From Arhodomonas aquaeolei DSM 8974 (GTDB lineage: Bacteria; Pseudomonadota; Gammaproteobacteria; Nitrococcales; Nitrococcaceae): a DNA stretch of 64,000 nt. A model generated the notes under the pieces. That model saw only the letters and a program-made list of their open reading frames with translations, searched no databases and was not told where the DNA came from. Each line of letters starts with the position of its first letter. The first letter of the stretch is position 1. The stretch is from contig NZ_KB894806.1 in NCBI RefSeq assembly GCF_000374645.1, positions 62,001 to 126,000 of the forward strand. The letters are read 5' to 3'. The position numbers were made by a program, and so were the translations under genes. This document shows positions 41,524-52,303 of this stretch, in pieces.

Positions 41524-42636
41524 TCAGTGGGAGCGAGCGTAGCGCCCGCCGGAGCAGGCAGTTACATGCCCCTTGAGCTCGAGTATCAGCAGCATGGAGG
41601 AAAGCGTATCGGCCGTCAATCCAGTGCGCCCGGCCAGCACGTCGAAGGCCACGGGGTCGTGTCCGAGGGCCTCCAGCACCTGCTCGTAGTCCTCGCCGAG
41701 CCCCGCCTGGGGCGCGCCGGCGCCGGTATCGGCGGGGATGTCGCCGTCCCCGGGGAGGGCGATCGGGGGCAGCTCGTCGAACACGTCCCGGGCCGATTCC
41801 ACCAGCTTCGCGCCCTGGCGGATCAGCGCGTGACAGCCGCGGGCCATGGGGTTGTGGATGGAGCCCGGGATGGCGAACACCTCGCGGCCCTGCTCCAGGG
41901 CGTGCTGGGCGGTGAGCAGCGAGCCGCTGTGCACCCCGGCCTCGACCACCAGCACGCCCATGGCGAGCCCGCTGATCAGGCGGTTGCGGCGGGGAAACTG
42001 CTCACGGCGCACGCCGGTCCCCGTGGGCAGCTCGGTGACGATGGCGCCGCCGCCGGCGATCCGCCGGGCGAGGTCGCGGTGTCGTGCGGGGTAGACCCGG
42101 TCCGGGCCGGTGGCCGTGACCGCTACCGTCGTGCCGCCGCCGGCGAGGGCGCCGGCGTGGGCGGCACCGTCGATGCCCAGGGCGAGACCGCTGGTGATGG
42201 TCAGCCCGCTTCCGGCGAGGTAGCGCGCGAACTCGTGGGCGTTGTCCTCGCCGCCGCGGCTCGGCTTGCGGCTGCCCACCACCGCGAGCTGGGGGCGGGC
42301 GAGCACGGCGGGGTCGCCGTTGACGAACAGCAGCGGCGGCGGATCGGCGATGGCGTGCAGGCCGTCGGGGTAGCGGGGGTCGCTGCGGGTGATCAGGTGG
42401 TGGTCCGGGCCTGCCAGCCAGTCCAGGTTCGCGGTCACGCCGGTGTCGTCGGCGCCGGGCGTGCCGTCACGCAGGGCCGGGTTCAGGCCGGCGGCCCGGA
42501 CCGTGGCGGCGTCCGCGTCCAGGAAGGCCTCCGGCGTCGCGAACGCCTCGAGTATGGCGGTGAACGTGGCGGTGCCGACCCCGGGGGTGCGCAGCAGCCG
42601 CAGCCAGGCCGTCCGCGGCTCGCGCGGCGGGCTCAT
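41524..42636 (-). CDS. dprA: DNA processing protein DprA (Smf)
   Basis: 370 residues. An N-terminal SAM-like helical region (about 1-80) is followed by the Rossmann-type DprA domain, with VGSRKPSRGG, SGLALGIDGAAHAGAL and RNRLISGLAMGVLVVEA, and by a short winged-helix C-terminal domain (about 310-370). It loads RecA on incoming single-stranded DNA during transformation. Its presence alone does not show competence. The start overlaps the end of the LysM protein gene by 4 bases. Confidence 0.95.
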   Translation of the reverse strand: MSPPREPRTAWLRLLRTPGVGTATFTAILEAFATPEAFLDADAATVRAAGLNPALRDGTPGADDTGVTANLDWLAGPDHHLITRSDPRYPDGLHAIADPPPLLFVNGDPAVLARPQLAVVGSRKPSRGGEDNAHEFARYLAGSGLTITSGLALGIDGAAHAGALAGGGTTVAVTATGPDRVYPARHRDLARRIAGGGAIVTELPTGTGVRREQFPRRNRLISGLAMGVLVVEAGVHSGSLLTAQHALEQGREVFAIPGSIHNPMARGCHALIRQGAKLVESARDVFDELPPIALPGDGDIPADTGAGAPQAGLGEDYEQVLEALGHDPVAFDVLAGRTGLTADTLSSMLLILELKGHVTACSGGRYARSH

Positions 42637-43667
42637 CGTTCGGGGGTGCGCACCGTGTCGCCGACGGCCATGGCGCGGTTCGCCTCCATGACGAGACCGA
42701 GGCTCATGCGCTCGAAGACCTGGAAGACGATCAGCACGCCCTCGCGCTCCGCCGGCAGGGTGACCACCTCGTCGTCCTTGCTGTAAGGGTCTTCCACGCT
42801 GCGCGGTTTCTCGAGCACGGTGAGCACGTGGCCGGTCTTCATGCCCTCACGCCTGCCGAGATTGAGTGCGACCACATCGTACTGGCCGATCTGGTTGACG
42901 CCGTCCATGACCGCCATGATCACGCCGTCGACGTCCTGGGACGGGGCGGCCGGCACGAGCTGGCTGTCGAAGGGCTCGTCGCTCGCCTCCAGCAGACGAT
43001 CGCCGGCGAGGATCTCGCGGGTGCTGTCGGTGAGCACCAGCGTCGCCGGGTCGCCGTGCTCGCGCACCCGTGCGCTGCCCGCATACTGGGCGAGGACGCC
43101 GAGGACCTCGCCGCTGGCGGGGTCGCGGAAGGTCTGCTCCTTGCGCACCACGTCCCAGCTGTTGGCGTCGCTGCCGTCGAGTCCGCGGACGTAGATGGGG
43201 TCGCCGGTGGCGCTCATCACGCGCTCGTCGCCGCCGGCCACGACGTAAGGGGCGTCGCTCAGCGTGCCGGCCTCGACAACGCGGTCACCGCTGAGGAAGG
43301 GCCGGATCGCCTCCATGGGGATGCCCGGGATGGCGTCGTCGAGCTGCTCGACGCGGACCTCGGGGGAGAGCTTGATGGTGCCGCCGCCGCGCTCGACGCT
43401 GAGCTGCGGCTCCCCGTTGACGAGGGTCAGGCGCACCACGTCGCCCGGGTAGATCAGGTGGGGGTTCTCGATGTCCGGGTTCTCGTGCCAGATCTCCGGC
43501 CAGTACCACGGCTCGGTAAGGAAACGCCCGGAGATGTCCCAGAGGGTGTCGCCCGGCTGCACCGTATACGTGGTGGGATGATCGGCCCTGATGCGGGGGT
43601 CCTGCGCCGAAACCACGGTGCTCAGCAGAAGGGCGCCGAGCGCCCACGCGAGAGTCTTCTTAAGCAT
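42633..43667 (-). CDS. Secreted LysM-domain protein
   Basis: 344 residues. A signal peptide (about 1-20, ending VVSAQD) is followed by a LysM peptidoglycan-binding domain with [18 protein letters not shown] and the family extension [25 protein letters not shown]. The remaining 250 residues are beta-rich and unassigned. The same protein is usually encoded between def and dprA in gammaproteobacteria, and is probably a cell-wall-associated factor. ATG 43667 gives a proper signal peptide. It is divergent from def, with a 128-base spacer. Confidence 0.9.
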   Translation of the reverse strand: MLKKTLAWALGALLLSTVVSAQDPRIRADHPTTYTVQPGDTLWDISGRFLTEPWYWPEIWHENPDIENPHLIYPGDVVRLTLVNGEPQLSVERGGGTIKLSPEVRVEQLDDAIPGIPMEAIRPFLSGDRVVEAGTLSDAPYVVAGGDERVMSATGDPIYVRGLDGSDANSWDVVRKEQTFRDPASGEVLGVLAQYAGSARVREHGDPATLVLTDSTREILAGDRLLEASDEPFDSQLVPAAPSQDVDGVIMAVMDGVNQIGQYDVVALNLGRREGMKTGHVLTVLEKPRSVEDPYSKDDEVVTLPAEREGVLIVFQVFERMSLGLVMEANRAMAVGDTVRTPER

Positions 43668-43795
43668 GGACAATCCCTGTGTCGGCGCCGCTTTCGAGCT
43701 GGCCGCCAGTGCCCCGGATCCGTTATGATCGTTCATTTGAGGATATCGTAACATTAGCAGCGTTGCTGCGCGCCCCGCAACGGATTCCCAACGCC

Positions 43796-44332
43796 ATGGC
43801 CAAGCTCGACATTCTGCACTATCCCGATCCCCGTCTGCGCACGGTGGCGAGCCCCGTCGAGGCCGTCGACGAGCGCGTCGTCCGGCTCATCGACGACATG
43901 TTCGAGACGATGTACGCCGCCCCCGGTATCGGCCTGGCGGCGACCCAGGTGGATGTCCACGAGCGGATCATCGTCATGGATGTCTCCGAGGATCGCAGCC
44001 GCCCGCTGGCGTTCGTCAATCCACGGATCACCACCCGCGACGGCGAGACGGTCAGCGACGAGGGCTGCCTGTCGGTGCCGGAGTACTTTGAGGCGGTGCG
44101 CCGTGCTGAGCACGTCACCGTGGAGGCGACCGGGCGCGACGGTGAGCCCTTCACCCTCGAGGCCGAGGGGTTGCTCGCGGTGTGCATCCAGCACGAGATG
44201 GATCACCTCGAGGGCCGGCTGTTCGTCGACTACCTCTCCGATCTCAAGCGCAAGCGCCTGCGTCGTCGCCTGGAGAAGCAGGCGCGGCAGCGCGGCGAGC
44301 CCGCGGGACAGGCGGCACGCGAGGCCGGCTGA
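43796..44332 (+). CDS. def: Peptide deformylase
   Basis: 178 residues. It removes the formyl group from nascent proteins. All three metal-site motifs are present: [18 protein letters not shown] (Cys ligand) and HEMDHLEG (two His ligands and the catalytic Glu). A basic C-terminal tail ([12 protein letters not shown]) follows, as in other gammaproteobacteria. It heads the def-fmt-rsmB unit. The start is placed at [11 protein letters not shown] by family alignment. Confidence 0.97.
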   Translation: MAKLDILHYPDPRLRTVASPVEAVDERVVRLIDDMFETMYAAPGIGLAATQVDVHERIIVMDVSEDRSRPLAFVNPRITTRDGETVSDEGCLSVPEYFEAVRRAEHVTVEATGRDGEPFTLEAEGLLAVCIQHEMDHLEGRLFVDYLSDLKRKRLRRRLEKQARQRGEPAGQAAREAG

Positions 44333-44421
44333 GCGCGCCGGCCCGTCCCGCCCGGACCGGCGCCCGCCGATCCGGACCCGCCTACTCCACGGCCATACGC
44401 CCACTGCGAACGGGAGCAGCA

Positions 44422-45351
44422 TTGCGAGTCGTCTTCGCCGGTACCCCCGATTTCTCCGTTCCCGCGCTGACCGCCCTGGTCGAGGCGGGGTTCAACGTGG
44501 TCGCCGCCTATACCCAGCCGGACCGCCCGGCCGGGCGGGGCCGGCGCCTGCGGCCGTCGCCGGTGAAGCAGGCGGCACAGGCGCACGGCATCCCGGTGTA
44601 CCAGCCGGAGAGCCTGCGTGACGCCGATGCCCGCGCCACCCTCGCCGCGCTCGAGCCGGACGTCATGGTGGTGGTGGCCTACGGGCTGATCCTGCCCCGG
44701 ACAGTGCTCGACGTCCCCGTCCATGGCTGCCTCAACATCCATGCCTCGCTGTTGCCGCGCTGGCGCGGTGCCGCCCCCATTCAGCGCGCCCTGCTCGCCG
44801 GCGATACGCATACCGGCGTGTGCATCATGCGCATGGCCGCCGGGCTCGACACCGGGCCGGTGATCGAGTGCGAGGCGACCCCCATCGGCGCGGAGGATAC
44901 CGGCGGCAGCCTGCACGACCGCCTCGCCGCCATGGGCGCATCCCTGATCGCACGGGTGCTGCCGGACTGGGTCGCCGGGCGCCTGCCGGAGCGGCCACAG
45001 CCGGAGGACGGCGTCACCTATGCGGACAAGCTGGAGACTGCCGAGACCCGGATCGACTGGCACGAGCCCGCGGCGGCGATCGAGCGGCGTATCCGCGCCT
45101 TCGACCCGTGGCCGGTGGCGCGGACCCGCCGGGGCGACGGCGAGCTGCGGCTCTGGCGTGCAGAGGTGCGGCCGGACCGGGCGGACGTGCCGCCGGGGAC
45201 CGTGATCGCCGTTGCCCCCGGGGGCGTCGATGTCGCCACCGGTGACGGCGTGCTCCGCCTGCTGGAGGTTCAGGCCCCGGGGCGCCGGCGCCAGCCGGTG
45301 GCCAGCTTCCTCAACGGTGTCGGGATCGAGGCCGGTGAGCGGCTCGGCTGA
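44422..45351 (+). CDS. fmt: Methionyl-tRNA formyltransferase
   Basis: 309 residues from a TTG start. CGGGAG lies five bases upstream, and the protein then begins at the family start [16 protein letters not shown]. No in-frame ATG or GTG exists close by. The formyl-THF hydrolase signature [18 protein letters not shown] and the C-terminal OB-like domain are present. It formylates initiator Met-tRNA, pairing with def. It overlaps rsmB by 17 bases if the GTG start of rsmB is right. Confidence 0.95.
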   Translation: MRVVFAGTPDFSVPALTALVEAGFNVVAAYTQPDRPAGRGRRLRPSPVKQAAQAHGIPVYQPESLRDADARATLAALEPDVMVVVAYGLILPRTVLDVPVHGCLNIHASLLPRWRGAAPIQRALLAGDTHTGVCIMRMAAGLDTGPVIECEATPIGAEDTGGSLHDRLAAMGASLIARVLPDWVAGRLPERPQPEDGVTYADKLETAETRIDWHEPAAAIERRIRAFDPWPVARTRRGDGELRLWRAEVRPDRADVPPGTVIAVAPGGVDVATGDGVLRLLEVQAPGRRRQPVASFLNGVGIEAGERLG

Positions 45352-46666
45352 GACCGGCGTCGCCCCCCGCCGCGCCGCTGTGGAGGCGGTGGCCGGGGTG
45401 GTGCTCCACGGCCGGTCACTGGCCCGCGAGCTGCCGGCCCTGGAGGCGGGGCTCGGTGCCGCCGATGCCGCCCTTGCCCACGAGCTCGCCTACGGCAGCC
45501 TGCGCTGGTATCGCCGCCTGCAGGCGGTGGTGAACGCCCTGCTGAGCCGGCCCCTGAGACCCCGGGACCGGGTCCTGGAGCCGCTGCTGGTGGTCGGGCT
45601 CTACCAGCTCGAGCACACCCGGGTACCGCCCCATGCCGCGGTCTCCGCCACCGTCGCGGTCACCAGCGCCCTGGGCCGCCGGCGCGCGGCGGGGCTGGTC
45701 AACGGCTGCCTGCGGCGTTTCCAGCGCGAACGCGAGCGGCTGCTGGCACGGGCCGACCGGGACCCGGCGGTCGCCGCGGCGCTGCCGGAGTGGCTGGACG
45801 CGGCGATCCGCTCGGACTGGCCCGAGGCCCGGGACGCGGTCGCCGCCGCCTGCCTGGCGCGCCCGCCCATGACCCTGCGGGTGAACCGCCGTCGCACCAC
45901 CCGCGAGGCCTACGCCGCCCGGCTGGTCGCCGCCGGTATCACGGCGCGGCCCCTGCCGGGGCTGCCGGAGGCACTGGTGCTGGACGCACCGGTGGCGGTC
46001 ACCGCCCTGCCGGGGTTCGCCGCGGGCGAGGTTTCGGTGCAGGACGGTGCCGCGCAGTTCGCCGCCGGGCTGCTCGCCCCCGCCGCCGGGGATCGCGTGC
46101 TCGATGCCTGCGCCGCCCCCGGGGGCAAGACCGCGCACCTGCTCGAGCGCGGTGACGACCTCTCCGTGCTGGCGCTGGACAGTGACGCCACGCGCCTGGA
46201 GCGCGTCGGCGCGACCGTGGCGCGCCTGGGGCTGTCCGCCCATCTGTGCGCCGGGGATGCAAGCCACCCCGAGACGTGGTGGGATGGTGATCGGTTCCAG
46301 CGCGTTCTGCTGGACGCGCCGTGCTCGGGGACCGGGGTGATCCGCCGTCACCCGGACATCAAGTGGCTGCGGCGGGCCGCGGACATACCGCGTCTCGCCG
46401 AGACCCAGGCGGCGCTGCTGCGTGCGCTCTGGCCACTGCTCGCGCCGGGCGGGCGGCTGGTGTATGCCACCTGCTCGCTGCTGCACGCCGAGAACGAGGC
46501 GGTGGCCTCGGCGTTTGCCGCCGGCACCGCGGATGCGCGGGTCGTCGCGCCGGGGCTGCCGGCGGGGCGTGCCACCGGCGTCGGTCATCAGCTCCTGCCG
46601 GGGGAGGGCGGGATGGACGGCTTCTACTACGCCTGCTTCGACAAGTCGCCATGTGCCGGTGGCTGA
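45335..46666 (+). CDS. rsmB: 16S rRNA (cytosine-967-C5)-methyltransferase
   Basis: 443 residues from a GTG with GAGG just upstream. An N-terminal NusB-like domain (about 15-140) is followed by the Rossmann methyltransferase domain, with [28 protein letters not shown] (first Cys) and LVYATCSLL (catalytic Cys). It methylates C967 of 16S rRNA. It overlaps the fmt end and runs 16 bases into the next gene. Confidence 0.94.
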   Translation: MSGSAETGVAPRRAAVEAVAGVVLHGRSLARELPALEAGLGAADAALAHELAYGSLRWYRRLQAVVNALLSRPLRPRDRVLEPLLVVGLYQLEHTRVPPHAAVSATVAVTSALGRRRAAGLVNGCLRRFQRERERLLARADRDPAVAAALPEWLDAAIRSDWPEARDAVAAACLARPPMTLRVNRRRTTREAYAARLVAAGITARPLPGLPEALVLDAPVAVTALPGFAAGEVSVQDGAAQFAAGLLAPAAGDRVLDACAAPGGKTAHLLERGDDLSVLALDSDATRLERVGATVARLGLSAHLCAGDASHPETWWDGDRFQRVLLDAPCSGTGVIRRHPDIKWLRRAADIPRLAETQAALLRALWPLLAPGGRLVYATCSLLHAENEAVASAFAAGTADARVVAPGLPAGRATGVGHQLLPGEGGMDGFYYACFDKSPCAGG

Positions 46667-47226
46667 GCGCCACCGTGCTGGCACTCGCACTGGTGTGCGC
46701 GGCGCTGCCTGCGGCAGCCCCTGCCGCCGACGGCCACGTGCGCATTCGTGCCGGTGAGCTCAACGAGCGTGACGGCGTCTGGTACCTCGACGCGCGCATC
46801 GACTACCGGCTGAGCGATGCCGCCCGCGAGGCGCTGCGTAACGGCGTCCCCTTGCAGGTGCGGCTGGACGTCGAGGTGCTTCGCTCCACGTGGTGGGGGC
46901 TGTGGGAGGCCACACTCGTGAGCCGTTCGCACCGTTACCGCCTGCAGTATCACGCGCTGAGCGAGCGCTACGTCCTCCTGCCCCTGGACGAGGGCGAGCC
47001 ACGCAGTTTCCGCACGCTGGATCGGCTGCTGGAGACGGCGGGTGACATTCGGGACGTCACGGTGGTGCGTGTCGCGCGGCTGGAGTCGGGGGTGCGCTAT
47101 ACCGTCGCCGCCCGCGCGGCCCTGGACACGGACGCGCTGCCCCGGCCGCTGCGTTCCATGGCCTACCTCTCCCCCGAGTGGCAGCTCGAGAGTGACTGGC
47201 GGCGATGGCCATTGCAGGGTTCCTGA
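46651..47226 (+). CDS. DUF4390 secreted protein
   Basis: 191 residues. A signal peptide (about 1-27, ALPAAAPAAD) is followed by a beta-rich domain with DGVWYLDARIDYRLSDAAREAL and a conserved YHALSERY block. It is regularly found between rsmB and ntrY in gammaproteobacteria. The function is unknown; a role in the periplasm with the NtrY sensor is conjecture. It overlaps both neighbours (16 and 22 bases), so the whole series is tightly coupled. Confidence 0.85.
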   Translation: MCRWLSATVLALALVCAALPAAAPAADGHVRIRAGELNERDGVWYLDARIDYRLSDAAREALRNGVPLQVRLDVEVLRSTWWGLWEATLVSRSHRYRLQYHALSERYVLLPLDEGEPRSFRTLDRLLETAGDIRDVTVVRVARLESGVRYTVAARAALDTDALPRPLRSMAYLSPEWQLESDWRRWPLQGS

Positions 47227-49424
47227 AACGGCTCAAAAGCGAGGGCGCCGTGCGGCTCGCGCTGTGCGTGGCGCTGCTCGTCTCGCTGTACCTGCTCAAC
47301 GCCGCGACCGAGAACTCGGCAATGTTCGGGCAGCTCTACAGCTGGCTGCTGCTGTTCAACGCCGCCGCGCTGGTGGCGCTGGTCACGGTCATCGGCGTCA
47401 ATGTCTGGCGGCTGGTGCGCTCGCTGCGCGAGGCGCGCCCGGGCAGCCGTCTTACCGGGCGGATCATGGCGCTGTTCGCGCTGCTCGCCGTGGTCCCCGG
47501 GCTCGTCGTCTACGCGTTCTCCATGCAGTTCCTGCGCAGTGGCATCGACAGCTGGTTCGACGTGCGCGTGGAGCAGGCCCTGGACGACGCCCTGAGCCTG
47601 TCCCAGGCGTCGCTGGACCTGCGCATGCGCGACCTGCTCAAGCGCGTGCAGTCGGCGGCCGACGAGCTCACCACCGTGCCCGAGGGCGCCATGACCTTCA
47701 CCATCGGTGACCTGCGCGAGCGCATGAACGCCGCCGAGCTCACCCTGTTCGGCAGCAACGGCCGGATCATCGCCTCCAGCACGCGGGATACCGAGAGCAT
47801 CCTGCCCAACCGGCCGGAGGACGAGGTCCTGCTCCAGCTCCGCCAGGGCCGGCCGTACGTCAGTCTCGATCCCATCGAGGGCAGCGGCCTGAATATCCGT
47901 GCCGCGGTGCCCGCGCCCAACCCGGCGCAGCCCCAGAACCCGCGCTTCCTGCTCGCGCTCTTCCCGATCTCGCCGCGGCTCAACGAGCTCGCCGGGGACG
48001 TGCAGCAGGCATTCGCGCAGTACCGCGAACTCGCCTACCTGCGCGGCCCGCTCAAGGACAGTTTCATACTCACCCTATCGCTGGTGCTGCTGATGTCGCT
48101 GCTGTTCGCCGTGTGGTCGGCGTTCTACCTGGCGCGGCGGCTGGTTGCGCCGATCAGCGGCCTCGCCGAGGGCACGCGGGCCCTCGCCGAGGGCGATTAC
48201 GGCACCCAGCTCCCGGACGGCGGCCGCGACGAGCTCGGCTTTCTGGTGCGCTCGTTCAACGAGATGAGCCGCCGGGTGGCGCAGTCGCGGGACGAGGCCC
48301 GCCGCGGCCAGGTGCTGGCGGAGGCCCAGCGCGCCTATCTGGAGACGGTGCTCGGGCGGCTGTCCTCGGGGGTGCTGGCGCTGGACCAGTACGGTCGGCT
48401 GCGGACCTACAACCAGGCCGCGGTCGACATCCTCTCGGTGCCGCTGGCCCAGGCGGCGGGCGGGCGGCTGCGGGTGCTGGTCTCCAATCATCCGGCGTTC
48501 GAGCCGTTCGTGGAGCTGGTGGAGGCCCGCTCCGCCGCCGGCGGCGGCGAGTGGCGCGAGGAGTTCACCCTGGATACGGACGAAGGCCGGCGCATGCTCA
48601 TCTGCAGCGGCGCCGCCCTCCCCGGGGGGCGCACCGCCGGCGGCCACGTCATCGTCTTCGACGACGTCACCACCCTCATCCAGGCCCAGCGCGACGCCGC
48701 CTGGGGCGAGGTCGCCCGGCGTCTCGCCCACGAGATCCGCAATCCGCTCACGCCCATCCAGCTCTCCGCGGAGCGGCTCCAGCACAAGCTCAGCGACCGC
48801 CTGGAGGCGGAGGACGCCGAGCGCCTGGAGCGTGCCACGCGCACGATCATCCAGCAGGTGGACGCGATGAAGGCGATGGTCAATGCCTTCTCCGAGTATG
48901 CCCGTCCGCCGCGGCTGAGCCTCGTGGACGTCGACCTCAACGCCCTGGTCCAGGACGTGGTCGAGCTCCACCGCGGCGACGATACCACCGCGGTGGCGTT
49001 CACCCTGGACCTGGCCGGGGACCTGCCGACGCTGCGCGCGGACCCGGGCCGGCTGCGCCAGCTGCTCAACAACCTCATCCGCAACGCCCAGGAGGCGGCG
49101 GACGGCGAGGGCCGGCCGTGCCGGCTCACGGTGACCACGCGGACCGGCACCGGCCGCTACGCCGGGCAGGTGGAGCTGTGCCTGACCGACAACGGCCCGG
49201 GCTTTGCCGAGGAGGTCCTTGATCAGCTCTTCGAGCCCTACGTCACCACCAAGCCCCGGGGCAGCGGACTGGGGCTCGCCATCGTCAAGAAGATCGTTGA
49301 GGAACATAATGGGCGCATATCCGCCCGTAACCTGCGCGACGGGGCCCGGATCACCGTGCGCCTGCCGGTGGCCGGCGAGCCGCACCGGGCGCTGGTGCGC
49401 AGCACTGTCGAGGAGAGGGGATGA
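47205..49424 (+). CDS. ntrY: NtrY-type membrane sensor histidine kinase
   Basis: 739 residues. Membrane helices lie at about 15-110, followed by a periplasmic sensor region, a further helix (about 285-310), HAMP (about 310-365), PAS (about 375-480), HisKA with phosphoacceptor His509 (RRLAHEIRNPLTPIQLSAERL) and HATPase_c (NNLIRNAQEA, DNGPGF, GSGLGLAIV). In other bacteria NtrY/NtrX respond to nitrogen status or redox and respiratory signals. The stop overlaps the ntrX ATG (ATGA). Confidence 0.92.
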   Translation: MAIAGFLKRLKSEGAVRLALCVALLVSLYLLNAATENSAMFGQLYSWLLLFNAAALVALVTVIGVNVWRLVRSLREARPGSRLTGRIMALFALLAVVPGLVVYAFSMQFLRSGIDSWFDVRVEQALDDALSLSQASLDLRMRDLLKRVQSAADELTTVPEGAMTFTIGDLRERMNAAELTLFGSNGRIIASSTRDTESILPNRPEDEVLLQLRQGRPYVSLDPIEGSGLNIRAAVPAPNPAQPQNPRFLLALFPISPRLNELAGDVQQAFAQYRELAYLRGPLKDSFILTLSLVLLMSLLFAVWSAFYLARRLVAPISGLAEGTRALAEGDYGTQLPDGGRDELGFLVRSFNEMSRRVAQSRDEARRGQVLAEAQRAYLETVLGRLSSGVLALDQYGRLRTYNQAAVDILSVPLAQAAGGRLRVLVSNHPAFEPFVELVEARSAAGGGEWREEFTLDTDEGRRMLICSGAALPGGRTAGGHVIVFDDVTTLIQAQRDAAWGEVARRLAHEIRNPLTPIQLSAERLQHKLSDRLEAEDAERLERATRTIIQQVDAMKAMVNAFSEYARPPRLSLVDVDLNALVQDVVELHRGDDTTAVAFTLDLAGDLPTLRADPGRLRQLLNNLIRNAQEAADGEGRPCRLTVTTRTGTGRYAGQVELCLTDNGPGFAEEVLDQLFEPYVTTKPRGSGLGLAIVKKIVEEHNGRISARNLRDGARITVRLPVAGEPHRALVRSTVEERG

Positions 49425-50761
49425 CGCACGCCAGAGTCCTGGTAGTGGACGACGAGCCGGATATCCGTGAGCTGGTCGAGGAGATCCTCGCGGACGAGGG
49501 CTACGCGGTGGCCACCGCGCAGAGCGCCGCCCAGGCCCGCGAGCGCCTCGCCGAGGCCCCCCCGGACCTGGTCCTGCTCGACATCTGGATGCCCGAGGAG
49601 GATGGGATCTCGCTGCTCAAGGAATGGGTCCGCGCCGGCGGGCCGGCCTTCCCGGTGGTGATGATCTCCGGGCACGGCACCGTGGAGACCGCCGTCGAGG
49701 CCACCCGCCTGGGCGCGGTCGACTTCATCGAGAAGCCCCTGTCTCTGGGTAAGCTGCTCGCTACCGTGGAGCAGGCCCTGGCCGAGCATCCCGGTGCCAA
49801 CGCAACCGCCGAGCCCCCGCAGGTCCTTGCCCCGGTAGGGCGCAGCCAACTCATGGTGCGGCTGCGCGAGCAGGCCAGTCGCCTGGCCCAGGCGCGCTCG
49901 CCGGTGCTGGTCACCGGCGAGGCCGGCAGCGGGCGCAAGACGCTGGCGCGCTACATCCACGGCCTGCGCGCCCAGCCGGGCCCGCTGGTGGAGTTCGTGC
50001 CGGCGAACGCCGCCGGCGAGTCGATGTCCGAGGCGCTGTTCGGACGCCACGGCGGCCGGCCCGGGCGGCTGGAGGCCGCCGCCGGCGGGACGCTGGTCAT
50101 CGATGAGCTCGACGACCTGGACGAGGCCGCTCAGACCCGCCTCACCGCGGTGCTCGACGCCGGGCACTTCCAGCGCATGGGCGGCGGCGAGTCCGTGTCG
50201 CTGAGCTGCCGCGTCGTCGCCGTGGCCAGCCTGGAGCTGGAGGCGGCGGTGCGGGCCGGACGTTTCCGCGAGGAGCTGTTCTACCAGCTCAATGTCGTGC
50301 CCGTGGTGGTGCCGCCGCTGCGCGACCACGTCGAGGACATCCCGGAGCTGGTGGCCTTTTTCGTCGACGACCTCGTCGAGCGCGAGGGGCTGGTCTACCG
50401 GCGGTTTACCGTGGCCGCCCAGAACCGCCTGCGCAACCACCTCTGGCCGGGGAACGTGCGCGAGCTGCGCAACCTCGTCCAGCGGCTGCTCCTGCTCGGC
50501 GACGGGCTGGATATCGACGTCGACGAGGTCGACCGCGTGCTCGCCGAGCGCGCGCACAATGGCGAGTCGACGGGCACGGAGCTGTGGTTGGACCTGCCCC
50601 TGCGCGAGGCCCGCGAGGCCTTCGAGCGGGCCTATCTCCAGCGCCAGCTTCGGCGCGCCGAGGGTAGCGTCGCCCAGCTCGCGCGGCTGAGTGGCATGGA
50701 GCGTACCCACCTCTATCGCAAACTGCGCGCGCTCGGTATCGACCCGAAGGAAGGGGGCTAG
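49421..50761 (+). CDS. ntrX: NtrX-like response regulator with degenerate AAA+ domain
   Basis: 446 residues. A receiver (D9-D11, phosphoacceptor D54) is followed by an AAA+ region (about 140-375) and a Fis-type HTH (about 400-440, [21 protein letters not shown]). The AAA+ domain is abnormal: Walker A reads GEAGSGRKT with Arg172 at the lysine position, and the sigma-54 contact loop GAFTGA is missing ([13 protein letters not shown], 207-218). Walker B (IDEL, D228/E229) and WPGNVREL remain. It probably binds DNA without acting as a sigma-54 activator. It follows ntrY directly. Confidence 0.9.
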   Translation: MTHARVLVVDDEPDIRELVEEILADEGYAVATAQSAAQARERLAEAPPDLVLLDIWMPEEDGISLLKEWVRAGGPAFPVVMISGHGTVETAVEATRLGAVDFIEKPLSLGKLLATVEQALAEHPGANATAEPPQVLAPVGRSQLMVRLREQASRLAQARSPVLVTGEAGSGRKTLARYIHGLRAQPGPLVEFVPANAAGESMSEALFGRHGGRPGRLEAAAGGTLVIDELDDLDEAAQTRLTAVLDAGHFQRMGGGESVSLSCRVVAVASLELEAAVRAGRFREELFYQLNVVPVVVPPLRDHVEDIPELVAFFVDDLVEREGLVYRRFTVAAQNRLRNHLWPGNVRELRNLVQRLLLLGDGLDIDVDEVDRVLAERAHNGESTGTELWLDLPLREAREAFERAYLQRQLRRAEGSVAQLARLSGMERTHLYRKLRALGIDPKEGG

Positions 50762-50768
50762 TCAGGCG

Positions 50769-52145
50769 ATGAAGATCATCATCCTCGGTGCCGGCCAGGT
50801 GGGCAGCACCGTCGCACAGAACCTCGCGCACGAGGACAACGAGATCACCGTCGTGGACGTCGATCCGGCCGTGCTCCAGGAGCTCCAGGACCGGCTGGAT
50901 CTGCGCACGGTCACCGGCAGCGCCACCTACCCGGACGTGCTCGCCCGCGCCGGCGTGGACGACGCGGACATGATCATCGCGGTGACCGACTCCGACGAGG
51001 CGAACATGGTCGCCTGCCAGGTCGCGGACACGCTGTTCAACACGCCCACCAAGATCGCCCGGGTGCGCGCGGTGGAGTACCTCTCCTGCCCGCAGCTGTT
51101 CTCCCCGGATGCCCTGCCCATCGACGTCATCATCAGCCCGGAACAGCTGGTCACGCAGTACGTCAAGCGCCTCATCGAGCACCCGGGGGCGCTGCAGGTG
51201 CTCGACTTCGCCGGCGGCAAGGTCCGCCTGGTGGCGGTGCGCGCCTACTACGGCGGGCCGCTCGTGGGCCAGGAGCTGCGCACCCTGCGCGAGCACATGC
51301 CCGGCGTCGAGGCCCGGGTGGCGGCGATCTTCCGGCGGGGCCGGGCGATCATCCCGGAGGGCGACACGGTCATCGAGGCCGGCGACGAGGTCTTCTTCGT
51401 CGCCGCGCGCAAGAACATCCGCGCGATCATGAGCGAACTGCGCCGCCTGGAGAAGCCGGTCAAGCGGCTGATGCTCGCCGGCGGTGGTAACATCGGCACA
51501 CGCCTCGCGCAGTCCCTGGAGGGGCGCTACCAGACCAAGATCATCGAGCGTAACCCCCAACGCTGCCGGCTGGTCTCGGAGCTGCTGCAGAAGACCATCA
51601 TCCTCCGCGGTGACGCCGCTGACGAGGACCTCCTCCTCGAGGAGAACATCGAGAACACGGATGTCTTCTGCGCGCTGACCAACGACGACGAGGCCAACAT
51701 CCTCTCGGCCATGCTCGCCAAGCGCCTTGGCGCGCGCACCGTCATGGCGCTGATCAACCGCCCGGCCTACGTGGATCTCATCCAGTCCAGCGAGGACATC
51801 GACGTCGCGATCTCCCCGCAGCACGCCACTATTGGGAGCCTGCTCGCGCACATCCGCCGCGGTGACGTGGTCAACGTCTACAGCCTGCGCCGGGGTGCGG
51901 CGGAGGCCATCGAGGCGGTGGCCCACGGCGACGCCAACAGTTCCTCGGTGGTGGGTCGGCGCATCGACGAGATTCGCCTGCCCCGGGGGACGACCATCGG
52001 TGCGATCGTGCGTAGCGAGTCGGTCATCATGGCCCATCACGACACTGTCATCGAGTCCGAGGACCACGTGATTCTCTTCCTCGTGGACAAGAGCCGCCTC
52101 GGTGACGTCGAGAAGCTCTTCCAGGTGGCCGTGACCTTCCTTTAG
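50769..52145 (+). CDS. trkA: Trk potassium uptake NAD-binding protein TrkA
   Basis: 458 residues, identical in length to E. coli TrkA. Two tandem RCK units each have a Rossmann domain ([16 protein letters not shown] at the start, [14 protein letters not shown] at about 237) and a TrkA-C domain. It is the cytoplasmic gating ring of the TrkH K+ channel, binding NAD(H)/ATP. K+ uptake is central to osmoadaptation. It starts 8 bases after ntrX; trkH follows after 158 bases. Confidence 0.97.
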   Translation: MKIIILGAGQVGSTVAQNLAHEDNEITVVDVDPAVLQELQDRLDLRTVTGSATYPDVLARAGVDDADMIIAVTDSDEANMVACQVADTLFNTPTKIARVRAVEYLSCPQLFSPDALPIDVIISPEQLVTQYVKRLIEHPGALQVLDFAGGKVRLVAVRAYYGGPLVGQELRTLREHMPGVEARVAAIFRRGRAIIPEGDTVIEAGDEVFFVAARKNIRAIMSELRRLEKPVKRLMLAGGGNIGTRLAQSLEGRYQTKIIERNPQRCRLVSELLQKTIILRGDAADEDLLLEENIENTDVFCALTNDDEANILSAMLAKRLGARTVMALINRPAYVDLIQSSEDIDVAISPQHATIGSLLAHIRRGDVVNVYSLRRGAAEAIEAVAHGDANSSSVVGRRIDEIRLPRGTTIGAIVRSESVIMAHHDTVIESEDHVILFLVDKSRLGDVEKLFQVAVTFL

Positions 52146-52303
52146 CCAGGGGTGATCAGAGACGTAGCCATGGGTGATGCGAGACAAGGCCTGCCGGCGG
52201 CGTGCCGCAGGGCGGATAAGGCAGTGGTCGCGAACGGCCATGGACGATGGGCGCGCGTGTGCTGGCATGAGGCCTCCTTCCGGGCGGGCGCCAAGGGGGG
52301 GTT

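Noticed and set aside
52146-52303. Small ATG frame between trkA and trkH
   Set aside because: About 45 codons, no ribosome site and no recognisable features; treated as spacer.
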